Assembly: GCA_037178625.1 (NCBI GenBank)
Contig: JAWZXG010000072.1
Coordinates: 1-35,111 of the forward strand
DNA length: 35,111 nt
Origin: Skeletonema tropicum
Lineage: Eukaryota > Bacillariophyta > Thalassiosirophyceae > Thalassiosirales > Thalassiosiraceae
Direction: 5' to 3'
The notes below the pieces were generated by a model, which worked only from the letters and a program-made list of their open reading frames with translations, ran no database searches and was not told the DNA's origin. Shown in pieces: positions 1 to 12,201 of the stretch (within the stretch, counting starts at the first letter, position 1; every line of letters starts with the position of its first letter). A program made the position numbers and the translations under genes.

Positions 1-378
1 ATTTCGAGCTGCTGGTCACTTTCTAGACCCGTTTTTAAACCGAGACGATCTGTGAAAAGTCATCCAATCAAACTCATTACACGCCTAATCGATAGACCTC
101 GATGAGAGCTTTCCAAAATGCCACTGATCGTCTTGATTGGACCGCTAGGAGACAAGATATCAAAAGATACGGCTCATGGTGCATCTCGATCTACTGCTCT
201 TGATTTGATGGCTTTTGATGCGACACAGCAATTCAGATGCCCATCTCTCTCAAAAAGTTCCGCCAACACTCTCAACGCTCAGCTCTCTAGCTCTTCGCTT
301 AGCTTGACATCTCTCATGTCATTGCTGCAATGTTGTACATAATATAATGATAGGAGCATGAGTAGAGCATGAGTAGAG
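1..378 (+). repeat. Partial tandem unit U0 (3' end of a unit)
   Basis: This is the last 378 bases of a unit, entered mid-spacer; base 1 matches base 2674 of the next unit. It carries the region upstream of the U1 gene. Against the clean copies it has an extra A near 36-38, one T fewer in the T-run near 212-215, and a slightly rearranged leader at 340-378 with an extra C between the first two ATGAGT starts. No further unit or unique flank is visible to the left. Confidence 0.95.
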
Positions 379-1463
379 ATGAGTAACACCGCAGAAGAGA
401 CCGAAGCGAAACTCAGCAGCGGCAGCTCAGCAGCTGCTGCCGTACAACCAATAAGCGCAGCGCCGTCAAATTATTCAAGCGACACCAATCAGAATCAGAG
501 CAGCGAGAAAGGAGGCTTGTTTGACTATTTAATATCGCGCAAGAAACTACACAGCAATAACAATAACACGCCTCCATCGCCATGTGACAAGAATCCTCGT
601 GATCGTGATGAGCGAATGAAATATCATCGACTGGCCAATGCAGCAGCTGGCTCTCAATATTTTGGATCACTTTCAATTCCACTCTTTCAGGATGATAGCG
701 ATAGCGACAATGATGACACAAATTCAAATCAGGTGGCCACGTCGACATTTGCTGCAGCGTCGGCATCATCTTCTTCGTCAGCAGCAGCATCATCATCTTC
801 CTGGTTGAAGACATTTCAAACGAAATCTAAATCTGCTGAAAGTAATCCTCAATTGAATTCCGACACTTCCGCCGCTGCCGCCGCCGCAATAGATCAATCA
901 TCGTCCTCCTCATCATGGATGAATAAAGCGTGGCAAACTGTCGACTCGGCAACTGATTGGATATCATCGACTTCTTTCAAGTTACCGTCGAATAATAATA
1001 ATTCGACTACTGATACAACCAACAACAGCCACAGCAGCAACAACAGCTCATCATCATGGTCACTGTCCTCCACTGTATCCAACGCCATATCCTCCATCAG
1101 GATAAACAGTCACTTTCACTTGCCCAATCCATTCAAGGACGATAAGGAATCCATCAATGACAGGTATCACAATATCCATGACAATTCTGCGCTCAACAAC
1201 CACAACAATCAAAGTAATAATGCCAACAATAGCAATAATTTGCTACTTCTACCAAAGATTGCCTCTAGGTTCGAATGGGCCACGAAGCGACGTAACCCCT
1301 ACCAAGCCGTGATTGGACGAGTCGATACGGATTATTATTTGTTATCGGGTCCAGTGAGTAGTTATGGGGGTTGAGCATGATGTGGCTTCCTACTTGGTTT
1401 CGATCGAGTGTTATCGGTGGTGGTGCATATTCATATTATGAGAGCAAGAGAAGGAACGATTAA
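379..1463 (+). pseudogene. S/N-rich orphan ORF, copy 1, late frameshift
   Basis: Copy of the 361-codon gene described in full at 24554-25639. It reads identically through residue 328 (ending in ...GPVSS). One T is then missing from the TTT at about 1361-1363, so the frame ends at 1374 after a total of 331 residues with the tail SSYGG. The normal stop TAA survives out of frame at 1461-1463. The lesion lies just 3' of a GTGAGT that could be a splice donor, so it would be harmless if that intron is real. Unit U4 has lost the same T, so this is either a shared variant or a repeated error in a short T-run. The leader of this copy also differs from all others. Confidence 0.6.
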
Positions 1464-3050
1464 GGATGGATGAAGCAGGAGCGATCATTATTATTTTATA
1501 TGACAATCAACTGAATAACTTGAGGAATGATGTACAATGTATGTGTATGTGAAGAGAGAGAGAACGAAAGAGAGAGAGGTATGATAATAGAAGACGTCCC
1601 GTTGGTACTTGACTATTACTAGAATGATACTACTTGACCTCTTTCTCTCCAAATAAACCTCTTCCTTCGTATCTTCCGCTGTAGTGGTTGTATCAATGCG
1701 ATGAGTATTGATTTCGAATCCTCTCATTGCGCTGTATCGATTGAAGTCGAGAAAATCTTTTGTCAATGTTGATCGAATCCTTGTTTCAAGCGCTATCGGT
1801 TATACCATCATTGCTATAATTCTATAATCACAGCTCGTCTCGTCCATAAACTGGCCTTGACTCCGCTCGGCAATGACAGTTGTTGCATTCCACAGCAGCG
1901 ACAACACGAACAATACTGATGGTGGACGACGACGACGACATGATCGTCGAGTGGATGGTACTACAAGCCGAGCGGAGTCGAATATACAATGACAAGCAGT
2001 ATCGTCGGCAACATGCAACATCAGCTACTCCACACCGCCTAACACGAGCGACGCAGTATCGTCGGCAACATCTCAACCGCATCAGAGAAGAAGGAGTTGG
2101 GAGTAGCTGATGATGATGAGGTTGGGAGTGGATGGTGTTGCTTGTGGTTGCCTCCTGTGGTATGTTGTAATCATCGTCGGCAATGATGCTGTTGGTGGAT
2201 GAAGCCGAACGGAGTCGACGCCAGTTGATGTTGAATAGTAAGATGGACGGTAAGGTACATTACACGTGCCAACCTAGCATTGAGATTGAGGACGCTGCAT
2301 TAAATAGAAGTGTCTTCAGCGAAGCGTGCGAGGGGCCCTGCCCGAGCTGTGATTATTGTGGATCTTGCCCTCCGTACCGTTTATTAACACCCTCGCCCAT
2401 AACTATTGTCATGGATTTGGATTTCACTGGCATTAAGGTGGTCGCTTTTTTGGATATTAGGTGTACAATACCGATTGTCATGTTATCGCCGTTCGCCGTT
2501 CGTCAAGAAGTGTCTTTTGCGAGGCCCTCGGCCGAGCTGTGTTTATTATTTTGATAGTAACCATGGTACGAATCAAATCAGCTTCAAAGTAGCTAGTAGC
2601 TTTCCAATGGTTGTCATATCGTGTTTTGATTCAAATTTCGACCTCGGCTGTGAAGTTCTGCATGCAACGCCGGATTTCGAGCTGCTGGTCACTTTCTAGA
2701 CCCGTTTTTAACCGAGACGATCTGTGAAAAGTCATCCAATCAAACTCATTACACGCCTAATCGATAGACCTCGATGAGAGCTTTCCAAAATGCCACTGAT
2801 CGTCTTGATTGGACCGCTAGGAGACAAGATATCAAAAGATACGGCTCATGGTGCATCTCGATCTACTGCTCTTGATTTGATGGCTTTTTGATGCGACACA
2901 GCAATTCAGATGCCCATCTCTCTCAAAAAGTTCCGCCAACACTCTCAACGCTCAGCTCTCTAGCTCTTCGCTTAGCTTGACATCTCTCATGTCATTGCTG
3001 CAATGTTGTACATAATAATATGATAGGAGCATGAGTAGAGATGAGTAGAG
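379..3050 (+). repeat. Tandem unit U1 (2,672 bases)
   Basis: First complete unit, measured from main ATG to main ATG. It has one T fewer near 1362, an extra A near 1622, a six-base T-run near 2446-2451 where clean units have seven, and a GGGGCCC for GGGCCCC change at 2332-2338. The spacer after the gene (1464-3050) holds the features described for the reference unit U10. Confidence 0.97.
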
Positions 3051-4139
3051 ATGAGTAACACCGCAGAAGAGACCGAAGCGAAACTCAGCAGCGGCAGCTC
3101 AGCAGCTGCTGCCGTACAACCAATAAGCGCAGCGCCGTCAAATTATTCAAGCGACACCAATCAGAATCAGAGCAGCGAGAAAGGAGGCTTGTTTGACTAT
3201 TTAATATCGCGCAAGAAACTACACAGCAATAACAATAACACGCCTCCATCGCCATGTGACAAGAATCCTCGTGATCGTGATGAGCGAATGAAATATCATC
3301 GACTGGCCAATGCAGCAGCTGGCTCTCAATATTTTGGATCACTTTCAATTCCACTCTTTCAGGATGATAGCGATAGCGACAATGATGACACAAATTCAAA
3401 TCAGGTGGCCACGTCGACATTTGCTGCAGCGTCGGCATCATCTTCTTCGTCAGCAGCAGCATCATCATCTTCCTGGTTGAAGACATTTCAAACGAAATCT
3501 AAATCTGCTGAAAGTAATCCTCAATTGAATTCCGACACTTCCGCCGCTGCCGCCGCCGCAATAGATCAATCATCGTCCTCCTCATCATGGATGAATAAAG
3601 CGTGGCAAACTGTCGACTCGGCAAACTGATTGGATATCATCGACTTCTTTCAAGTTACCGTCGAATAATAATAATTCGACTACTGATACAACCAACAACA
3701 GCCACAGCAGCAACAACAGCTCATCATCATGGTCACTGTCCTCCACTGTATCCAACGCCATATCCTCCATCAGGATAAACAGTCACTTTCACTTGCCCAA
3801 TCCATTCAAGGACGATAAGGAATCCATCAATGACAGGTATCACAATATCCATGACAATTCTGCGCTCAACAACCACAACAATCAAAGTAATAATGCCAAC
3901 AATAGCAATAATTTGCTACTTCTACCAAAGATTGCCTCTAGGTTCGAATGGGCCACGAAGCGACGTAACCCCTACCAAGCCGTGATTGGACGAGTCGATA
4001 CGGATTATTATTTGTTATCGGGTCCAGTGAGTAGTTTATGGGGGTTGAGCATGATGTGGCTTCCTACTTGGTTTCGATCGAGTGTTATCGGTGGTGGTGT
4101 GCATATTCATATTATGAGAGCAAGAGAAGGAACGATTAA
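3051..4139 (+). pseudogene. S/N-rich orphan ORF, copy 2, frameshifted
   Basis: Same gene as 24554-25639. An extra A in the AAA at 3623-3625 shifts the frame after residue 190 and stops it at 3629, giving 192 residues. The rest of the reading is recovered in another frame from about 3630 to 4093. A second insertion (GT, near 4098-4101) then disturbs the last 15 to 20 codons. The original stop is still at 4137-4139. Two isolated insertions and no substitutions in over 1 kb make a sequencing or assembly error at least as likely as genuine decay. Confidence 0.6.
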
Positions 4140-5726
4140 GGATGGATGAAGCAGGAGCGATCATTATTATTTTATATGACAATCAACTGAATAACTTGAG
4201 GAATGATGTACAATGTATGTGTATGTGAAGAGAGAGAGAACGAAAGAGAGAGAGGTATGATAATAGAAGACGTCCCGTTGGTACTTGACTATTACTAGAT
4301 GATACTACTTGACCTCTTTCTCTCCAAATAAACCTCTTCCTTCGTATCTTCCGCTGTAGTGGTTGTATCAATGCGATGAGTATTGATTTCGAATCCTCTC
4401 ATTGCGCTGTATCGATTGAAGTCGAGAAAATCTTTTGTCAATGTTGATCGAATCCTTGTTTCAAGCGCTATCGGTTATACCATCATTGCTATAATTCTAT
4501 AATCACAGCTCGTCTCGTCCATAAACTGGCCTTGACTCCGCTCGGCAATGACAGTTGTTGCATTCCACAGCAGCGACAACACGAACAATACTGATGGTGG
4601 ACGACGACGACGACATGATCGTCGAGTGGATGGTACTACAAGCCGAGCGGAGTCGAATATACAATGACAAGCAGTATCGTCGGCAACATGCAACATCAGC
4701 TACTCCACACCGCCTAACACGAGCGACGCAGTATCGTCGGCAACATCTCAACCGCATCAGAGAAGAAGGAGTTGGGAGTAGCTGATGATGATGAGGTTGG
4801 GAGTGGATGGTGTTGCTTGTGGTTGCCTCCTGTGGTATGTTGTAATCATCGTCGGCAATGATGCTGTTGGTGGATGAAGCCGAACGGAGTCGACGCCAGT
4901 TGATGTTGAATAGTAAGATGGACGGTAAGGTACATTACACGTGCCAACCTAGCATTGAGATTGAGGACGCTGCATTAAATAGAAGTGTCTTCAGCGAAGC
5001 GTGCGAGGGCCCCTGCCCGAGCTGTGATTATTGTGGATCTTGCCCTCCGTACCGTTTATTAACACCCTCGCCCATAACTATTGTCATGGATTTGGATTTC
5101 ACTGGCATTAAGGTGGTCGCTTTTTTTGGATATTAGGTGTACAATACCGATTGTCATGTTATCGCCGTTCGCCGTTCGTCAAGAAGTGTCTTTTGCGAGG
5201 CCCTCGGCCGAGCTGTGTTTATTATTTTGATAGTAACCATGGTACGAATCAAATCAGCTTCAAAGTAGCTAGTAGCTTTCCAATGGTTGTCATATCGTGT
5301 TTTGATTCAAATTTCGACCTCGGCTGTGAAGTTCTGCATGCAACGCCGGATTTCGAGCTGCTGGTCACTTTCTAGACCCGTTTTTAACCGAGACGATCTG
5401 TGAAAAGTCATCCAATCAAACTCATTACACGCCTAATCGATAGACCTCGATGAGAGCTTTCCAAAATGCCACTGATCGTCTTGATTGGACCGCTAGGAGA
5501 CAAGATATCAAAAGATACGGCTCATGGTGCATCTCGATCTACTGCTCTTGATTTGATGGCTTTTTGATGCGACACAGCAATTCAGATGCCCATCTCTCTC
5601 AAAAAGTTCCGCCAACACTCTCAACGCTCAGCTCTCTAGCTCTTCGCTTAGCTTGACATCTCTCATGTCATTGCTGCAATGTTGTACATAATAATATGAT
5701 AGGAGCATGAGTAGAGATGAGTAGAG
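3051..5726 (+). repeat. Tandem unit U2 (2,676 bases)
   Basis: Near-clean copy. I see only an extra A at 3623-3625 and an extra GT at about 4098-4101, which together account for the three bases above the 2,673 consensus. The spacer 4140-5726 is identical to that of U10 as far as I can read it. Confidence 0.97.
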
Positions 5727-6812
5727 ATGAGTAACACCGCAGAAGAGACCGAAGCGAAACTCAGCAGCGGCAGCTCAGCAGCTGCTGCCGTACAACCAAT
5801 AAGCGCAGCGCCGTCAAATTATTCAAGCGACACCAATCAGAATCAGAGCAGCGAGAAAGGAGGCTTGTTTGACTATTTAATATCGCGCAAGAAACTACAC
5901 AGCAATAACAATAACACGCCTCCATCGCCATGTGACAAGAATCCTCGTGATCGTGATGAGCGAATGAAATATCATCGACTGGCCAATGCAGCAGCTGGCT
6001 CTCAATATTTTGGATCACTTTCAATTCCACTCTTTCAGGATGATAGCGATAGCGACAATGATGACACAAATTCAAATCAGGTGGCCACGTCGACATTTGC
6101 TGCAGCGTCGGCATCATCTTCTTCGTCAGCAGCAGCATCATCATCTTCCTGGTTGAAGACATTTCAAACGAAATCTAAATCTGCTGAAAGTAATCCTCAA
6201 TTGAATTCCGACACTTCCGCCGCTGCCGCCGCCGCAATAGATCAATCATCGTCCTCCTCATCATGGATGAATAAAGCGTGGCAAACTGTCGACTCGGCAA
6301 CTGATTGGATATCATCGACTTCTTTCAAGTTACCGTCGAATAATAATAATTCGACTACTGATACAACCAACAACAGCCACAGCAGCAACAACAGCTCATC
6401 ATCATGGTCACTGTCCTCCACTGTATCCAACGCCATATCCTCCATCAGGATAAACAGTCACTTTCACTTGCCCAATCCATTCAAGGACGATAAGGAATCC
6501 ATCAATGACAGGTATCACAATATCCATGACAATTCTGCGCTCAACAACCACAACAATCAAAGTAATAATGCCAACAATAGCAATAATTTGCTACTTCTAC
6601 CAAAGATTGCCTCTAGGTTCGAATGGGCCACGAAGCGACGTAACCCCTACCAAGCCGTGATTGGACGAGTCGATACGGATTATTATTTGTTATCGGGTCC
6701 AGTGAGTAGTTTATGGGGGTTGAGCATGATGTGGCTTCCTACTTGGTTTCGATCGAGTGTTATCGGTGGTGGTGCATATTCATATTATGAGAGCAAGAGA
6801 AGGAACGATTAA
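5727..6812 (+). CDS. S/N-rich orphan protein, copy 3, intact
   Basis: Intact 361-codon copy, ATG to TAA, with the same translation as the reference copy at 24554-25639, where its features are described. It is the first fully open copy from the left. Its leader at 5707-5726 has the standard two upstream ATGAGT starts spaced 10 bases apart. The five insertions of this unit all fall in the spacer, none in the gene. With so few events this could be chance and is not evidence of selection. Confidence 0.7.
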   Translation: MSNTAEETEAKLSSGSSAAAAVQPISAAPSNYSSDTNQNQSSEKGGLFDYLISRKKLHSNNNNTPPSPCDKNPRDRDERMKYHRLANAAAGSQYFGSLSIPLFQDDSDSDNDDTNSNQVATSTFAAASASSSSSAAASSSSWLKTFQTKSKSAESNPQLNSDTSAAAAAAIDQSSSSSSWMNKAWQTVDSATDWISSTSFKLPSNNNNSTTDTTNNSHSSNNSSSSWSLSSTVSNAISSIRINSHFHLPNPFKDDKESINDRYHNIHDNSALNNHNNQSNNANNSNNLLLLPKIASRFEWATKRRNPYQAVIGRVDTDYYLLSGPVSSLWGLSMMWLPTWFRSSVIGGGAYSYYESKRRND

Positions 6813-8405
6813 GGATGGATGAAGCAGGAGCGATCATTATTATTTTATATGACAATCAACTGAATAACTTGAGGAATGATGTACAATGTATGTGTATGTG
6901 AAGAGAGAGAGAACGAAAGAGAGAGAGGTATGATAATAGAAGACGTCCCGTTGGTACTTGACTATTACTAGATGATACTACTTGACCTCTTTCTCTCCAA
7001 ATAAACCTCTTCCTTCGTATCTTCCGCTGTAGTGGTTGTATCAATGCGATGAGTATTGATTTCGAATCCTCTCATTGCGCTGTATCGATTGAAGTCGAGA
7101 AAATCTTTTGTCAATGTTGATCGAATCCTTGTTTCAAGCGCTATCGGTTATACCATCATTGCTATAATTCTATAATCACAGCTCGTCTCGTCCATAAACT
7201 GGCCTTGACTCCGCTCGGCAATGACAGTTGTTGCATTCCACAGCAGCGACAACACGAACAATACTGATGGTGGACGACGACGACGACATGATCGTCGAGT
7301 GGATGGTACTACAAGCCGAGCGGAGTCGAATATTACAATGACAAGCAGTATCGTCGGCAACATGCAACATTCAGCTACTCCACACCGCCTAACACGAGCG
7401 ACGCAGTATCGTCGGCAACATCTCAACCGCATCAGAGAAGAAGGAGTTGGGAGTAGCTGATGATGATGAGGTTGGGAGTGGATGGTGTTGCTTGTGGTTG
7501 CCTCCTGTGGTATGTTGTAATCATCGTCGGCAATGATGCTGTTGGTGGATGAAGCCGAACGGAGTCGACGCCAGTTGATGTTGAATAGTAAGATGGACGG
7601 TAAGGTACATTACACGTGCCAACCTAGCATTGAGATTGAGGACGCTGCATTAAATAGAAGTGTGTCTTCAGCGAAGCGTGCGAGGGCCCCTGCCCGAGCT
7701 GTGATTATTGTGGATCTTGCCCTCCGTACCGTTTATTAACACCCTCGCCCATAACTATTGTCATGGATTTGGATTTCACTGGCATTAAGGTGGTCGCTTT
7801 TTTTTGGATAATTAGGTGTACAATACCGATTGTCATGTTATCGCCGTTCGCCGTTCGTCAAGAAGTGTCTTTTGCGAGGCCCTCGGCCGAGCTGTGTTTA
7901 TTATTTTGATAGTAACCATGGTACGAATCAAATCAGCTTCAAAGTAGCTAGTAGCTTTCCAATGGTTGTCATATCGTGTTTTGATTCAAATTTCGACCTC
8001 GGCTGTGAAGTTCTGCATGCAACGCCGGATTTCGAGCTGCTGGTCACTTTCTAGACCCGTTTTTAACCGAGACGATCTGTGAAAAGTCATCCAATCAAAC
8101 TCATTACACGCCTAATCGATAGACCTCGATGAGAGCTTTCCAAAATGCCACTGATCGTCTTGATTGGACCGCTAGGAGACAAGATATCAAAAGATACGGC
8201 TCATGGTGCATCTCGATCTACTGCTCTTGATTTGATGGCTTTTTGATGCGACACAGCAATTCAGATGCCCATCTCTCTCAAAAAGTTCCGCCAACACTCT
8301 CAACGCTCAGCTCTCTAGCTCTTCGCTTAGCTTGACATCTCTCATGTCATTGCTGCAATGTTGTACATAATAATATGATAGGAGCATGAGTAGAGATGAG
8401 TAGAG
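5727..8405 (+). repeat. Tandem unit U3 (2,679 bases)
   Basis: The coding part is clean. The spacer 6813-8405 has five small insertions: T near 7333, T near 7371, GT at 7659-7665, an eighth T in the T-run at 7798-7805, and an A near 7810. These sum to the observed six extra bases. Confidence 0.97.
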
Positions 8406-9493
8406 ATGAGTAACACCGCAGAAGAGACCGAAGCGAAACTCAGCAGCGGCAGCTCAGCAGCTGCTGCCGTACAACCAATAAGCGCAGCGCCGTCAAATTA
8501 TTCAAGCGACACCAATCAGAATCAGAGCAGCGAGAAAGGAGGCTTGTTTGACTATTTAATATCGCGCAAGAAACTACACAGCAATAACAATAACACGCCT
8601 CCATCGCCATGTGACAAGAATCCTCGTGATCGTGATGAGCGAATGAAATATCATCGACTGGCCAATGCAGCAGCTGGCTCTCAATATTTTGGATCACTTT
8701 CAATTCCACTCTTTCAGGATGATAGCGATAGCGACAATGATGACACAAATTCAAATCAGGTGGCCACGTCGACATTTGCTGCAGCGTCGGCATCATCTTC
8801 TTCGTCAGCAGCAGCATCATCATCTTCCTGGTTGAAGACATTTCAAACGAAATCTAAATCTTGCTGAAAGTAATCCTCAATTGAATTCCGACACTTCCGC
8901 CGCTGCCGCCGCCCAATAGATCAATCATCGTCCTCCTCATCATGGATGAATAAAGCGTGGCAAACTGTCGACTCGGCCAACTGATTGGATATCATCGACT
9001 TCTTTCAAGTTACCGTCGAATAATAATAATTCGACTACTGATACAACCAACAAACAGCCACAGCAAGCAACAACAGCTCATCATCATGGTCACTGTCCTC
9101 CACTGTATCCAACGCCATATCCTCCATCAGGATAAACAGTCACTTTCACTTGCCCAATCCATTCAAGGACGATAAGGAATCCATCAATGACAGGTATCAC
9201 AATATCCATGACAATTCTGCGCTCAACAACCACAACAATCAAAGTAATAATGCCAACAATAGCAATAATTTGCTACTTCTACCAAAGATTGCCTCTAGGT
9301 TCGAATGGGCCACGAAGCGACGTAACCCCTACCAAGCCGTGATTGGACGAGTCGATACGGATTATTATTTGTTATCGGGTCCAGTGAGTAGTTATGGGGG
9401 TTGAGCATGATGTGGCTTCCTACTTGGTTTCGATCGAGTGTTATCGGTGGTGGTGCATATTCATATTATGAGAGCAAGAGAAGGAACGATTAA
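8406..9493 (+). pseudogene. S/N-rich orphan ORF, copy 4, multiple frameshifts
   Basis: The frame follows the reference gene for about 151 residues, then an extra T at 8861-8862 puts it out of frame and it stops at 8867. Further lesions are a lost G near 8913, an added C near 8977, added A's near 9053 and 9065, and a lost T near 9391 (the last also seen in U1). The normal stop remains at 9491-9493. The segment 9150-9404 still reads the Asn-rich part and most of the C-terminal end. The extra T at 8861 recurs at the same place in U6. Confidence 0.6.
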
Positions 9494-11100
9494 GGATGGA
9501 TGAAGCAGGAGCGATCATTATTATTTTATATGACAATCAACTGAATAACTTGAGGAATGATGTACAATGTATGTGTATGTGAAGAGAGAGAGAACGAAAG
9601 AGAGAGAGGTATGATAATAGAAGACGTCCCGTTGGTACTTGACTATTACTAGATGATACTACTTGACCTCTTTCTCTCCAAATAAAACCTCTTCCTTCGT
9701 ATCTTCCGCTGTAGTGGTTGTATCAATGCGATGAGTATTGATTTCGAATCCTCTCATTGCGCTGTAATCGATTGAAGTCGAGAAAATCTTTTTGTCAATG
9801 TTGATCGAATCCTTGTTTCAAGCGCTATCGGTTATACCATCATTGCTATAATTCTATAATCACAGCTCGTCTCGTCCATTAAACTGGCCTTGACTCCGCT
9901 CGGCAATGACAGTTGTTGCATTCCACAGCAGCGACAACACGAACAATACTGATGGTGGACGACGACGACGACATGATCGTCGAGTGGATGGTACTACACA
10001 AGCCGAGCGGAGTCGAATATACAATGACAAGCAGTATTCGTCGGCAACATATGCAACATCAGCTACTCCACACCGCCTAACACGAGCGACGCAGTATCGT
10101 CGGCAACATCTCAACCGCATCAGAGAAGAAGGAGTTGGGAGTAGCTGATGATGATGAGGTTGGGAGTGGATGGTGTTGCTTGTGGTTGCCTCCTGTGGTA
10201 TGTTGTAATCATCGTCGGCAATGATGCTGTTGGTGGATGAAGCCGAACGGAGTCGACGCCAGTTGATGTTGAATAGTAAGATGGACGGTAAGGTACATTA
10301 CACGTGCCAACCTAGCATTGAGATTGAGGACGCTGCATTAAATAGAAGTGTCTTCAGCGAAGCGTGCGAGGGGCCCCTGCCCGAGCTGTGATTATTGTGG
10401 ATCTTGCCCTCCGTACCGTTTATTAACACCCTCGCCCATAACTATTGTCATGGATTTTGGATTTCACTGGCATTAAGGTGGTCGCTTTTTTTGGATATTA
10501 GGTGTACAATACCGATTGTCATGTTATCGCCGTTCGCCGTTCGTCAAGAAGTGTCTTTTGCGGAGGCCCTCGGCCGAGCTGTGTGTTTATTATTTTGATA
10601 GGTAACCATGGTACGAATTCAAATCAGCTTCAAAGTAGCTAGTAGCTTTCCAATGGTTGTCATATCGTGTTTTGATTCAAATTTCGACCTCGGCTGTGAA
10701 GTTCTGCATGCAACGCCGGATTTCGAGCTGCTGGTCACTTTCTAGACCCGTTTTTAACCGAGACGATCTGTGAAAAGTCATCCAATCAAACTCATTACAC
10801 GCCTAATCGATAGACCTCGATGAGAGCTTTCCAAAATGCCACTGATCGTCTTGATTGGACCGCTAGGAGACAAGATATCAAAAGATACGGCTCATGGTGC
10901 ATCTCGATCTACTGCTTCTTGATTTGATGGCTTTTTGATGCGACACAGCAATTCAGATGCCCATCTCTCTCAAAAAGTTCCGCCAACACTCTCAACGCTC
11001 AGCTCTCTAGCTCTCGCGCTTAGCTTGACATCTCTCATGTCATTGCTGCAATGTTGTACACATAATAATATGATAGGAGCATGAGTAGAGATGAGTAGAG
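8406..11100 (+). repeat. Tandem unit U4 (2,695 bases), many insertions
   Basis: Carries about 20 small insertions, two single-base deletions and about one substitution (near 11014) relative to U10; these sum exactly to the 22 extra bases. Most inserted bases copy a neighbour, for example CA at 9997, AT at 10050 and GT at 10580. Spacer features (9494-11100) are recognisable but damaged; the 19-bp direct repeat has an extra T in its first arm at 10038. Confidence 0.95.
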
Positions 11101-12201
11101 ATGAGTAACACCGCAGAAGAGACCGAAGCGAAACTCAGCAGCGGCAGCTCAGCAGCTGCTGCCGTACAACCAATAAGCGCAGCGCCGTCAAATTATTCAA
11201 GCGACACCAATCAGAATCAGAGCAGCGAGAAAGGAGGCTTGTTTGACTATTTAATATCGCGCAAGAAACTACACAGCAATAACAATAACACGCCTTCCAT
11301 CGCCATGTGACAAGAATCCTCGTGATCGTGATGAGCGAATGAAAATATCATCGACTGGCCAATGCAGCAGCTGGCTCTCAATATTTTGGATCACTTTCAA
11401 TTCCACTCTTTCAGGATGATAGCGATAGCGACAATGATGACACAAATTCAAATCAGGTGGCCACGTCGACATTTGCTGCAGCGTCGTCGGCATCATCTTC
11501 TTCGTCAGCAGCAGCATCATCATCTTCCTGGTTGAAGACATTTCAAACGAAATCTAAAATCTGCTGAAAGTAATCCTCAATTGAATTCCGACACTTCCGC
11601 CGCTGCCGCCGCCGCAATAGATCAATCATCGTCCTCCTCATCATTGGATGAATAAAGCGTGGCAAACTGTCCGACTCGGCAACTGATTGGATATCATCGA
11701 CTTCTTTCAAGTTACCGTCGAATAATAATAATTCGACTACTGATACAACCAACAACAGCCACAGCAGCAACAACAGCTCATCATCATGGTCACTGTCCTC
11801 CACTGTATCCAAAGCCATATATCCTCCATCAGGATAAACAGTCACTTTCACTTGCCCAATCCATTCAAGGACGATAAGGAATCCATCAATGACAGGTATC
11901 ACAATATCCATGACAATTCTGCGCTCAACAACCACCAACAATCAAAGTAATAATGCCAACAATAGCAATAATTTGCTACTTCTACCAAAGATTGCCTCTA
12001 GGTTCGAATGGGCCACGAAGCGACGTAACCCCTACCAAGCCGTGATTGGACGAGTCGATATACGGATTATTATTTGTTATCCGGGTCCAGTGAGTAGTTT
12101 ATGGGGGTTGAGCATGATGTGGCTTCCTACTTGGTTTCGATCGAGTGTTATCGGGTGGTGGTGCATATTCATATTATGAGAGCAAGAGAAGGAACGATTA
12201 A
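11101..12201 (+). pseudogene. S/N-rich orphan ORF, copy 5, multiple frameshifts
   Basis: The ATG and first 64 or so codons match the reference gene. An extra T near 11295-11296 then diverts the frame, which stops at 11310. About ten further insertions follow before the surviving stop at 12199-12201, including A at 11342-11345, a CGT duplication near 11484, T at 11645, C at 11671, AT near 11820, AT near 12060, C at 12081 and G near 12153. As read, it cannot give the 361-residue protein. The A at 11342 and the C at 12081 are shared with U6. Confidence 0.6.
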
